From positions 1-24,217 of the forward strand of contig CAYQJC010000006.1 in assembly GCA_964417825.1 (NCBI GenBank): DNA of 24,217 nucleotides, read 5' to 3'. The first letter of the stretch is position 1. Every line of letters begins with the position of its first letter. Shown in pieces: positions 7,241 through 13,057 of this stretch. The DNA is from CAYQJC01 sp964417825 (GTDB lineage: Bacteria; Patescibacteriota; Minisyncoccia; Minisyncoccales; CG1-02-41-26). Both the position numbers and the translations under genes were made by a program. The notes beneath the pieces were generated by a model. It saw only the letters and a list, made by a program, of their open reading frames with translations. It was not told the DNA's origin and made no database searches.

Positions 7241-7753
7241 CTAGAATGCTTTTCGTCGGAAAATCTTTTTAAACCTACTTTCTTTTTTTACCGGAGTTAT
7301 TTCCTTCTCTGGCTTTTTGATTTCTGGGACTTTTGGTTTAATTTTTTTCTCAGCTGCTTTTTCTCTCGGTTTTGGAAGCTTTTCTTCTTTGCTTTCCTCT
7401 TTTCTTTCCAATCCCTTCCCTTTCTCTCCTTCTAAAATTAAGGTAATATGAGAGGTCTTTTTCTGAATCTCAGCTGCTCGTCCGCGAGCTCTAGCTCTCC
7501 ATCTTTTCAGCTTTGGCCCCTCATCAACCAAAATAGTTGAGATCCATAAAGTTTCTTCATCAAGTTGGAAATTATTTTTAGCATTAGCTATAGCTGAATC
7601 TAAAAGTTTCCTTAAGGGTCTGGCGGCCCTCCGGATGCTAAAATCTAAAATATTCTTAGCTTCACTCACCTTTTTTCCCCGGATCAAATCAGCTACTTGC
7701 CGGACTTTTCTTGGTGCCATCCGTAAATATTTTAATTTCGCTTTAACTTCCAT
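7241..7753 (-). CDS. rplV: 50S ribosomal protein L22 with charged C-terminal extension
   Basis: L22 lines the nascent-peptide tunnel and its globular part sits near the exit. ATG at 7753 gives 170 residues starting MEVKAKLKYLRMAPRKVRQV. A TTG at 7813 would add 20 residues translated from the repeat spacer, so I reject it. The L22 core ends near residue 109 (SHITLILEG). Bacterial L22 is usually about 110-115 long, so some 60 residues are extra. They are rich in Lys, Glu and Pro and finish with KKESRFKKIFRRKAF. L23 in the same operon carries a similar extension at its N-terminus. It lies 88 nt after rpsS. Confidence 0.96.
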   Translation of the reverse strand: MEVKAKLKYLRMAPRKVRQVADLIRGKKVSEAKNILDFSIRRAARPLRKLLDSAIANAKNNFQLDEETLWISTILVDEGPKLKRWRARARGRAAEIQKKTSHITLILEGEKGKGLERKEESKEEKLPKPREKAAEKKIKPKVPEIKKPEKEITPVKKESRFKKIFRRKAF

Positions 7754-7841
7754 AAAATAAGTGATTAAGTGGTTAAGTGATCGAGTAGCTGAGAAGTTTT
7801 CTTGACCATTCAATGACTCGATGACTTAATGACTCGATGAC
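7754..7841. repeat. AAGTGATTAAGTGGTTAAG-type repeat, rpsS-rplV spacer
   Basis: This spacer is made of about 8-9 nt units (AAGTGATT, AAGTGGTT, AAGTGATC, GAGTAGCT), then GACTCGATGACTTAAT copies in the other sense. The spacer on the other side of rpsS (8157-8247) has the same units. Confidence 0.8.
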
Positions 7842-8156
7842 TTATTCTTTCGCTCTTTGGGCTTCTTTTTCCCTTTCTTTTGCCTCTAGTTCTCTCTGCA
7901 TTTTACCTCCATGTCTCTGGAATTTTGTGGTTGGAGCAAACTCACCTAATTTGTGACCAACCATTTCTTCAGTTACATAGACTGGAATATGTTCTCGGCC
8001 ATTATAAACCCCAAAAGTAAAACCGACCATTTCTGGAGTAATGGTACAATCTCTTGACCAGGTTTTTATGATCACCTTATCTTCTTTCTTCACTTTTGAA
8101 ATCTTTTTCAGTAATTTTTTGTCTACATATGGTCCTTTTTTAAGTGATCTTGGCAT
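7842..8156 (-). CDS. rpsS: 30S ribosomal protein S19
   Basis: S19 is in the head of the small subunit and contacts S13 and the A-site finger. The 104 residues begin MPRSLKKGPYVDKKLLKK and contain KTWSRDCTITPEMVGFTFGV, HIPVYVTEEMVGHKLGEFAP and TKFQRHGG, the family signature. A short Glu/Lys/Arg tail follows. Both flanking spacers (91 nt from rplB, 88 nt to rplV) hold the same low-complexity repeat. Confidence 0.97.
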   Translation of the reverse strand: MPRSLKKGPYVDKKLLKKISKVKKEDKVIIKTWSRDCTITPEMVGFTFGVYNGREHIPVYVTEEMVGHKLGEFAPTTKFQRHGGKMQRELEAKEREKEAQRAKE

Positions 8157-8247
8157 AAGTTTAAGTGATTAAGTAACTAAGTGATCGAGGGATTGAGCAA
8201 TCAAGTGATTAAGAAAAAACTCAATATGACTCAATGATTTAGTGGCT
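8157..8247. repeat. AAGTGATT-type repeat, rplB-rpsS spacer
   Basis: AAGTTTAAGTGATTAAGTAACTAAGTGATCGAGGG-like units, followed by inverted ACTCAATGA units, fill this spacer. They belong to the same family as 7754-7841. Confidence 0.8.
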
Positions 8248-9033
8248 TTATTTCTTTCTCTTCCTTCTGGGCCGTCTTGAAATAATTAACTTGTCTGTCC
8301 ACTTTTTCTTTCTTGTTTTCACTCCTAATGCCGGTTTTCCCCAAGGCGTTTTGGGGTGAGCCAAACCAATCGGCGCTTTTCCTTCTCCGCCTCCATGGGG
8401 ATGTGAAGCAGGGGTCATAGCCGAACCCCGAACGGTTGGTCGCCAACCCTTTAATCGAGCTCTTCCTGCTTTTCCAAGTTTCTCAAAACGGTGTTCCGAA
8501 TGGGAAACCTGCCCAATTGAAGCAAAACACTCAGAAAAAACCTTACGCACTTCTCCTGAGGGCATTTTTAAATGAGTGTATCTCCCTTCCTGACTCATCA
8601 CTTGGGCTGAAGTTCCTGCACTTCTAACTATCTTCCCTCCTTTTCCGGGCTCAAGTTCAATATTGTAAACCATCGTTCCAACTGGAATATTTTTAAGTTT
8701 CATTCGGTTCCCGAGTTTCAAGGGAGCTTTCTCAGAAAAAATTATTTCATCTCCGACTCTTAATCCCTCAGGAGCTATAATATACTTCTTTTGACTATCT
8801 TTGTATTCCAAAAGAGCCAAATAAGCTGTTCGATTTGGATCATATTCTAAGGCAATAACTTTTGCGGGCATATCAAGTTTTTCTTGGCCAAACTCAACCA
8901 CTCGGTACATTCTCTTTACACCTCCTCCACGATGACGCACGGTAATTCTCCCAGAACTTGATCTTCCAGCTTTTTTCTTTAAAGGCCTTAGCAAACTTTT
9001 CTCTGGCTCTTTTTTTGTCAAAATTGTTTTCAT
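8248..9033 (-). CDS. rplB: 50S ribosomal protein L2, short N-terminus
   Basis: L2 is essential for subunit association and peptidyl-transferase assembly. The 261-residue product starts at ATG 9033 (MKTILTKKEPEKSLLRPLKK). It contains SGRITVRHRGGGVKRMYR, then NIPVGTMVYNIELEPGKGG, and ASHPHGGGEGKAPIGLAHP, which carries the functionally important histidine. Typical L2 proteins have about 25 more residues before the EKSLL segment. The reading frame upstream closes with a stop about 16 codons back and has no ATG, so the short N-terminus is real. It is 5 nt after rplW. Confidence 0.97.
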   Translation of the reverse strand: MKTILTKKEPEKSLLRPLKKKAGRSSSGRITVRHRGGGVKRMYRVVEFGQEKLDMPAKVIALEYDPNRTAYLALLEYKDSQKKYIIAPEGLRVGDEIIFSEKAPLKLGNRMKLKNIPVGTMVYNIELEPGKGGKIVRSAGTSAQVMSQEGRYTHLKMPSGEVRKVFSECFASIGQVSHSEHRFEKLGKAGRARLKGWRPTVRGSAMTPASHPHGGGEGKAPIGLAHPKTPWGKPALGVKTRKKKWTDKLIISRRPRRKRKK

Positions 9034-9038
9034 AAATT

Positions 9039-9482
9039 TTATCTTGGTAATATTTCTATCTTTTGCCCTTCTTTTATTTTAACAATTGCTTTTTTATATC
9101 CTTTCTTCCACCCTACACTTCTACCTAATCTTCTTCTCTTTGGAACCATCTTAATAGTTCTGACTTTTATTACTTCCACTCCATACACTTCTTCGATTGC
9201 TCTTTTTATCTCCGGCTTAGTGGCTCGTTTACTTACCCTGAAAACATATTGATTCTCCTCTCCCAATCTGGTTGCCTTCTCAGTAATATGTGGAGCTTCC
9301 AAGACAAGAGGAGCTATTTTCACTTCTCTTTTCCTTTCTTTTTGGGGTCGACCCGGAATTTCCTCTCTCTTCTCCGGTTTCTCTTTAATTCTTTCTTTTG
9401 GTTTTTCTGTCTTCTCTGGCTCCTCTTTCTTCTCTACCCTCTTCTTTGATTCTTTCTTTTTAAAAATATTTAATATTGGCAT
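9039..9482 (-). CDS. rplW: 50S ribosomal protein L23 with charged N-terminal extension
   Basis: L23 sits at the tunnel exit and is the docking site for trigger factor and SRP. The 147 residues from ATG 9482 carry an unusual N-terminal region of about 56 residues (MPILNIFKKKESKKRVEKKE and more Lys/Glu/Pro) ahead of the normal core, which starts at about VLEAPHITEKATRL. The core continues with NQYVFRVSKRATKPEIKRAI and VEVIKVRTIKMVPKRRR. The standard protein is about 95-100 residues. It is 2 nt after rplD and 5 nt before rplB. Confidence 0.96.
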   Translation of the reverse strand: MPILNIFKKKESKKRVEKKEEPEKTEKPKERIKEKPEKREEIPGRPQKERKREVKIAPLVLEAPHITEKATRLGEENQYVFRVSKRATKPEIKRAIEEVYGVEVIKVRTIKMVPKRRRLGRSVGWKKGYKKAIVKIKEGQKIEILPR

Positions 9483-9484
9483 AA

Positions 9485-10114
9485 TTATTTCAAAAAGGTT
9501 TCTTTTATTGCTTTTATGGAATCTTTTGGCATTAATAAATATTTAAAAGATAGTAACTCTAAAGCATTAAGATCTCTAGCTTGAATTGTTTCAACTTTAG
9601 GAAGGTTTCTTGCCCCTAATATTATGTTTTTGTCAATTTTTGGCAGGACAATCAAGCAACTTTGATTTTTACAAGGAAGCTTTTGTAAAACCTCAAAAAT
9701 TTTTTTTGTTTTGGCTTCGGTAACTTCCAACTTGTCCAACAAAACTAAAAGATTGTTTCTTGCTTTTTCTGAGAGAACCATAAACAATGCCTTTCTTCTC
9801 ATCTTCTTTGGAATTCTTTTTTTAAAAACTTTCTCTTTTCTCGGCCCAAAAGTCACACCTCCTCCGATCCACAAGGGAGAACGGATTGATCCGTGACGAG
9901 CTCTGCCAGTTCCTTTCTGAGGCCAAGGTTTTCGCCCTCCTCCTCTAACTTCTCCTCTGGTTTTAGTATGGGCAATTTTCTCTCGCCTGTTTGCCATCTG
10001 ACAAACCACCACCTGATGGACTAAATCAGGGTTTATTTTGACATCAAAAACTTCTTTAGGTAACAAGGTATTCCCCACTTCTTTCCCTTCTTGATTGTAG
10101 ACAGATACTTTCAT
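9485..10114 (-). CDS. rplD: 50S ribosomal protein L4
   Basis: L4 binds 23S rRNA early and its loop reaches into the exit tunnel. In many bacteria it autoregulates the S10 operon. The 209 residues contain the tunnel loop RGGGRKPWPQKGTGRARHGS followed by SPLWIGGGVTFGPR, both diagnostic. The C-terminal globular part shows the expected NLLVLLDKLEV and ARDLNALELLSFKYLL. It starts at ATG 10114 after a 67-nt repeat spacer. Confidence 0.97.
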   Translation of the reverse strand: MKVSVYNQEGKEVGNTLLPKEVFDVKINPDLVHQVVVCQMANRREKIAHTKTRGEVRGGGRKPWPQKGTGRARHGSIRSPLWIGGGVTFGPRKEKVFKKRIPKKMRRKALFMVLSEKARNNLLVLLDKLEVTEAKTKKIFEVLQKLPCKNQSCLIVLPKIDKNIILGARNLPKVETIQARDLNALELLSFKYLLMPKDSIKAIKETFLK

Positions 10115-10196
10115 AAATCCAGAATCTAAATGTCAAATATTTGGATTTTAGATTTCGAGCTTTCTTTGGTATTGGATTTTATCATTTGGATTTTAT
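10115..10196. repeat. ATCCAAA/TTTGGAT repeat, rplC-rplD junction
   Basis: The spacer between rplC and rplD and the last codons of rplC are made of the same units as 1272-1400 (AAATCC, TGTCAAAT, TTTGGATTTT). AAATGTCAAATATTTGGATTT has local dyad symmetry. Confidence 0.75.
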
Positions 10197-10781
10197 CTCA
10201 AGTAGGGTTCCCCGTCTTCCAGGAACCGCTCCTCGAACAGCAATTAAATTATTTTCAGGGTCAACTTTAACTATCTCTAAATTCTTCACAGTTATCCTCT
10301 CTCCCCCCATTCGACCTGGCATTTTTCTTCCTTTAAGCACTCTTTCTGGACCACTGGGTCCAACCGAACCTAAAGTTCTATGTTCATGTTTTACCCCATG
10401 GGTAGCGTCTCTCCCGGAAAATCCCCATCTTTTAACTGCTCCCTGAAATCCTTTTCCTTTGGAAATCCCGGAAACTTTGACTTTATCGCCTTCTTTAAAT
10501 ATTGATACATCTATTTTTTGCCCTAATTCATAATTTCTGATTCCTGACTCATCTACTTTAAATTCTCTTAAGTAGCGGAAGGGTTTATTTTTTCGAGTTT
10601 TTCTAACTTTTTTTGGCTTTAATTTTTCGAATCCAACTTGTAAAGCAGTGTATCCGTCTTTCTCTTTAGTTTTCAGTTGAGTAACAAAGCAAGGACCAGC
10701 TTCAATTAAAGTGACTGGAATGACTTTATCGTCCTTGAAAATCTGAGTCATTTCTAATTTTTTCCCTAAAATAAATTTCAT
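10182..10781 (-). CDS. rplC: 50S ribosomal protein L3
   Basis: L3 nucleates large-subunit assembly near the peptidyl transferase centre. I choose ATG at 10781 (MKFILGKKLEMTQIF), giving 199 residues. A longer frame to 10892 would translate the hairpin-rich spacer and has no similarity to the family. Conserved parts are VTLIEAGPCFVTQLKTKEKD, the central KGKGFQGAVKRWGFSGRDAT loop region, and RTLGSVGPSGPERVLKGRKM followed by PGRMGG. The stop codon lies in a repeat unit shared with the rplO stop. Confidence 0.97.
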   Translation of the reverse strand: MKFILGKKLEMTQIFKDDKVIPVTLIEAGPCFVTQLKTKEKDGYTALQVGFEKLKPKKVRKTRKNKPFRYLREFKVDESGIRNYELGQKIDVSIFKEGDKVKVSGISKGKGFQGAVKRWGFSGRDATHGVKHEHRTLGSVGPSGPERVLKGRKMPGRMGGERITVKNLEIVKVDPENNLIAVRGAVPGRRGTLLEIKSK

Positions 10782-10791
10782 ATCTATTTTT

Positions 10792-10833
10792 GCAACGGCG
10801 AGCACGAGGAGCGGAGCGACGAGTCGCCGTTGC
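10792..10833 (-). repeat. GC-rich hairpin C in rpsJ-rplC spacer
   Basis: GCAACGGCGA (10792-10801) and TCGCCGTTGC (10824-10833) form a perfect 10-bp stem around a 22-nt GC-rich loop. It is far more GC-rich than the surrounding genes. Confidence 0.8.
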
Positions 10834-10840
10834 TGTGGGG

Positions 10841-10871
10841 CCCCCAATTCCGCTGAAAGCGGGATTGGGGG
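10841..10871 (-). repeat. Hairpin B with CCGCTGAAAGCGG core
   Basis: CCCCCAAT and ATTGGGGG flank CCGCT-GAA-AGCGG, giving a 14-position stem with one mismatch on the minus-strand RNA. The 13-nt core also occurs at 17234-17246 and 20582-20594. Confidence 0.8.
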
Positions 10872-10877
10872 ATTAAA

Positions 10878-10908
10878 TGAAATACCGGGCAACTAACCCG
10901 GTATTTCA
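10878..10908 (-). repeat. Hairpin A, perfect 12-bp stem after rpsJ
   Basis: TGAAATACCGGG and CCCGGTATTTCA form a perfect 12-bp stem with a 7-nt loop (CAACTAA), beginning 34 nt after the rpsJ stop. No T tract follows on the minus strand, so it does not look like an ordinary terminator. It could be an attenuator, an RNA-processing site or an inserted repeat. Confidence 0.8.
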
Positions 10909-10941
10909 AGTAAGATGGATAGTCGCTCAAAAAAGGATCAA

Positions 10942-11280
10942 TTATGTAGTTTTAACTTCAATTTCCACGCCGGTGGGTAAAGTTAAATCTCTTAAAGCGT
11001 CAATGAACCTTTGATTTGGGTTAGGAATCTCAATCAATCTTTTATGAATTCTCATCTCAAACTGATCCCGGGAATCCTTATGGATGAAAGTCGAACGATT
11101 TACAGTATAACGATGGATCTCGGTTGGTAAGGGTACCGGGCCGATAACTTCAACTCCAGCTCTTTGAGCAATTTCTGTAATTTGTCGACAACAAGTGTCG
11201 ATCACCTTGCTATCGTAAGAGCGAAGTTTAATTCTAAACTTTGTAGTAGTTTCTTGAGTCGCCGCTTTTTTCTCTGGCAT
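10942..11280 (-). CDS. rpsJ: 30S ribosomal protein S10
   Basis: S10 is in the small-subunit head and also acts in antitermination with NusB. The 112 residues from ATG 11280 have about ten extra N-terminal residues (MPEKKAATQETTTK) before the standard FRIKLRSYDSKVIDTCCRQI. GPVPLPTEIHRYTVNRSTFI and DQFEMRIHKRLIEI follow, the expected loop region. It lies 42 nt after tuf, joining str and S10 genes into one run. A CTAGATAA direct repeat fills that spacer. Confidence 0.97.
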   Translation of the reverse strand: MPEKKAATQETTTKFRIKLRSYDSKVIDTCCRQITEIAQRAGVEVIGPVPLPTEIHRYTVNRSTFIHKDSRDQFEMRIHKRLIEIPNPNQRFIDALRDLTLPTGVEIEVKTT

Positions 11281-11322
11281 CTTTTTATCTAGTTATCTAG
11301 CTTATTTTTTAATCGCTGTAGT

Positions 11323-12516
11323 TTAGTTAACAATCTTCGTTACCACCCCTGCTCCAACTGTTCTTCCTCCTTCTCGAATTGCAAATCTCTGTTGTTCTTC
11401 AAGAGCTACCGGAGCGATTAACTTAATTTTAAGGTTAGCGGTATCACCTGGCATTACCATCTCTGTTCCTTCAGGTAAAGTTACCTCTCCGGTAATATCA
11501 CAAGTTCTTATGTAAAATTGGGGCTTGTAACCAGAAAAGAATGGCGTATGACGACCCCCTTCTTCTTTGGTTAGAGCATAAACTTCTGCTTCGAACTCGG
11601 TATGAGGAGTAACTGTTCCAGGCTTTGCCAAAACCTGACCTCTTTCTACATCCTCTTTTTTAAGCCCTCGGAGCAAAATTCCAACATTGTCTCCGGCTCT
11701 TCCTTCATCTAAAGTTTTGTTAAACATCTCAATGCTAACTGCAGTAGTTTTTTGAGTAGGACGCAATCCTACTACCTCAACTTCTTCCCCTGGTTTTATG
11801 ACTCCCCTCTCAATTCTGCCAGTGACAACTGTTCCTCTTCCGGCAATTGAGAAAACATCTTCGATAGCCATTAAAAATGGCTGGTCCAAAGCTCGAGTTG
11901 GTTCTGGAATATACTCATCAATCTTGTTTAACAACTCTTGAATTGGTTTCATTGCTTCATCATCAGCTGAGCTGACTTCCAAAGCTTTCAGAGCTGACCC
12001 TTTAATTATAGGAATTTCATCTCCAGGAAACTCATATTTTTTTAGAAGCTCTCTTAATTCTGATTCCACTAAAGTAATCATCTCTGGATCGTCAACTTGG
12101 TCGGTCTTGTTTAAGAAGACAATAATTGATGGAAGTCCGACTTGTCTTGCTAAAAGAACGTGCTCTCTGGTCTGGGGCATCGGACCATCAGCTGCAGAAA
12201 CTACCAAAATCGCACCATCCATCTGGGCAGCTCCGGTAATCATATTTTTAATGTAGTCAGCATGACCAGGGCAGTCAATTAGAGCATAATGTCGTTTTTC
12301 GGTCTCAAATTCAGTATGAGAAATATTAATCGTCAAACCTCGAGCTTTTTCTTCGGGCGCTGAGTCAATCTCCTCTACTGTTTTTTCAGAAGCTCTAAAA
12401 CCTTTAAGTTTTGAATACTTTAAAATGGCCGCGGTCAATGTGGTTTTACCATGGTCAACGTGACCGATCGTGCCGATATTCAAATGGGGCTTTGTTCGTT
12501 CGAACTTTTCTGCCAT
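11323..12516 (-). CDS. tuf: Elongation factor Tu
   Basis: EF-Tu is the GTPase that brings aminoacyl-tRNA to the ribosome. The 397 residues have G1 GHVDHGKTT, G3 DCPGHADY (catalytic His), G4 NKTD, and SALKALE near G5, followed by two beta-barrel domains. GRGTVVTGRIERG opens domain 2, and the C-terminus carries RFAIREGGRTVGAGVVTKI. The length is normal. It has its own consensus promoter and an 84-nt leader with a long hairpin. No Shine-Dalgarno sequence is visible. Confidence 0.98.
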   Translation of the reverse strand: MAEKFERTKPHLNIGTIGHVDHGKTTLTAAILKYSKLKGFRASEKTVEEIDSAPEEKARGLTINISHTEFETEKRHYALIDCPGHADYIKNMITGAAQMDGAILVVSAADGPMPQTREHVLLARQVGLPSIIVFLNKTDQVDDPEMITLVESELRELLKKYEFPGDEIPIIKGSALKALEVSSADDEAMKPIQELLNKIDEYIPEPTRALDQPFLMAIEDVFSIAGRGTVVTGRIERGVIKPGEEVEVVGLRPTQKTTAVSIEMFNKTLDEGRAGDNVGILLRGLKKEDVERGQVLAKPGTVTPHTEFEAEVYALTKEEGGRHTPFFSGYKPQFYIRTCDITGEVTLPEGTEMVMPGDTANLKIKLIAPVALEEQQRFAIREGGRTVGAGVVTKIVN

Positions 12517-12526
12517 ATTAATTTAT

Positions 12527-12593
12527 GAAACATGTAACATGGAACATGAAACATAAGAAAATAAAAAGTTTCATGCCTCATGCTTCAAGTTTC
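12527..12593 (-). promoter_or_regulatory. Long imperfect hairpin in tuf leader
   Basis: CATGAAAC (12545-12552) pairs with GTTTCATG (12568-12575), and GAAAC (12527-12531) with GTTTC (12589-12593), around partly matching 13-nt segments. The element is composed of AACATG-type repeats and occupies most of the predicted tuf 5' leader. Confidence 0.65.
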
Positions 12594-12607
12594 GACTTTA
12601 TACCACC

Positions 12608-12635
12608 ATTATATTAACTTTAAAAACAAAGTCAA
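12608..12635 (-). promoter_or_regulatory. Sigma70-type promoter of tuf
   Basis: On the minus strand, -35 TTGACT (12630-12635) and -10 TATAAT (12608-12613) are separated by 16 nt. Transcription would begin near 12601, giving a leader of about 85 nt. It probably drives tuf and the downstream S10/spc genes. Confidence 0.85.
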
Positions 12636-12700
12636 CCTTTCCGAAGCCGTTGTACGAATTTATGAATTTGCGGCTTTCGTTTAAATTCGTAATTCGTAGG

Positions 12701-12728
12701 AGAACATTACCCGAAGGGTATATGTTCT
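12701..12728 (-). terminator. Hairpin just after the Phd-like gene
   Basis: AGAACAT-TACCC and GGGTA-T-ATGTTCT form a 12-bp stem with one bulge and a GAA loop on plus (TTC on the minus RNA), starting at the stop codon. There is no strong T tract, so a termination role is only likely. Confidence 0.45.
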
Positions 12729-12928
12729 TAAAATGGTAAATCTTCTAAAGTTAATTCACTCTCTAATTTTTTTGGTTCAATTTTTTCCTTTTCAGCTTCT
12801 TTTTGGAAATTGAATCTTCTCTTGTAATCTTCAAACGAGAGCAAAACCAAAACCGGCCTCCCATTCTCAACTAAAATAACCCGTTCGCCGTCTGAATTAA
12901 TAAGTTGTTTAATTTCATCTAAATCCAT
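12728..12928 (-). CDS. Small Phd/YefM-like protein, no visible toxin partner
   Basis: The 66 residues from ATG 12928 resemble the N-terminal half of Phd/YefM-type antitoxins: an N-terminal helix (LDEIKQLINSDGERVILVEN), then GRPVLVLLSFEDYKRRF, where the family has its hydrophobic strand and SxEDY-like motif. A charged linker and LTLEDLPF follow, a plausible C-terminal interaction segment. It lies between fusA (129 nt) and tuf (211 nt), on the same strand. No toxin reading frame is adjacent. It may be an orphan antitoxin, a DNA-binding repressor, or a protein repurposed in this lineage. The family call rests on pattern recognition only. Confidence 0.6.
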   Translation of the reverse strand: MDLDEIKQLINSDGERVILVENGRPVLVLLSFEDYKRRFNFQKEAEKEKIEPKKLESELTLEDLPF

Positions 12929-12948
12929 ATTTTCCCCACCTAAATTTT

Positions 12949-13055
12949 GCTTCGCAAAACTTTAGCCGGTCAATCAAAATTAAATATAAAATATTTTTGC
13001 GTTTTTATGTTTTTGTTTTTTATTTTTTATCTTTTATTTTTTATTTTAGCGAAGC
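12949..13055. repeat. AT-rich element bounded by inverted GCTTCGC/GCGAAGC
   Basis: The fusA-to-Phd spacer is bounded by GCTTCGCAAAAC (12949-12960) and ATTTTAGCGAAGC (13043-13055) in inverted orientation. Between them are the 22-nt block 12985-13006 (identical to 4244-4265) and poly(TTTTATT) tracts. A TAAA...TTTA hairpin at 12941-12964 overlaps the left end. Confidence 0.7.
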
Positions 13056-13057
13056 AA

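Noticed and set aside
7754..7813. Longer rplV reading frame starting at TTG 7813
   Set aside because: The extra 20 residues come from the repeat spacer and the ATG at 7753 gives the normal L22 start.
7754..8247. CRISPR array at the AAGTGATT repeats
   Set aside because: Units are 8-9 nt, variable and contiguous, with no regular spacers and no cas genes.
10782..10892. Longer rplC reading frame starting at 10892
   Set aside because: It would translate the hairpin block; ATG 10781 gives the family-like MKFILGKK start.
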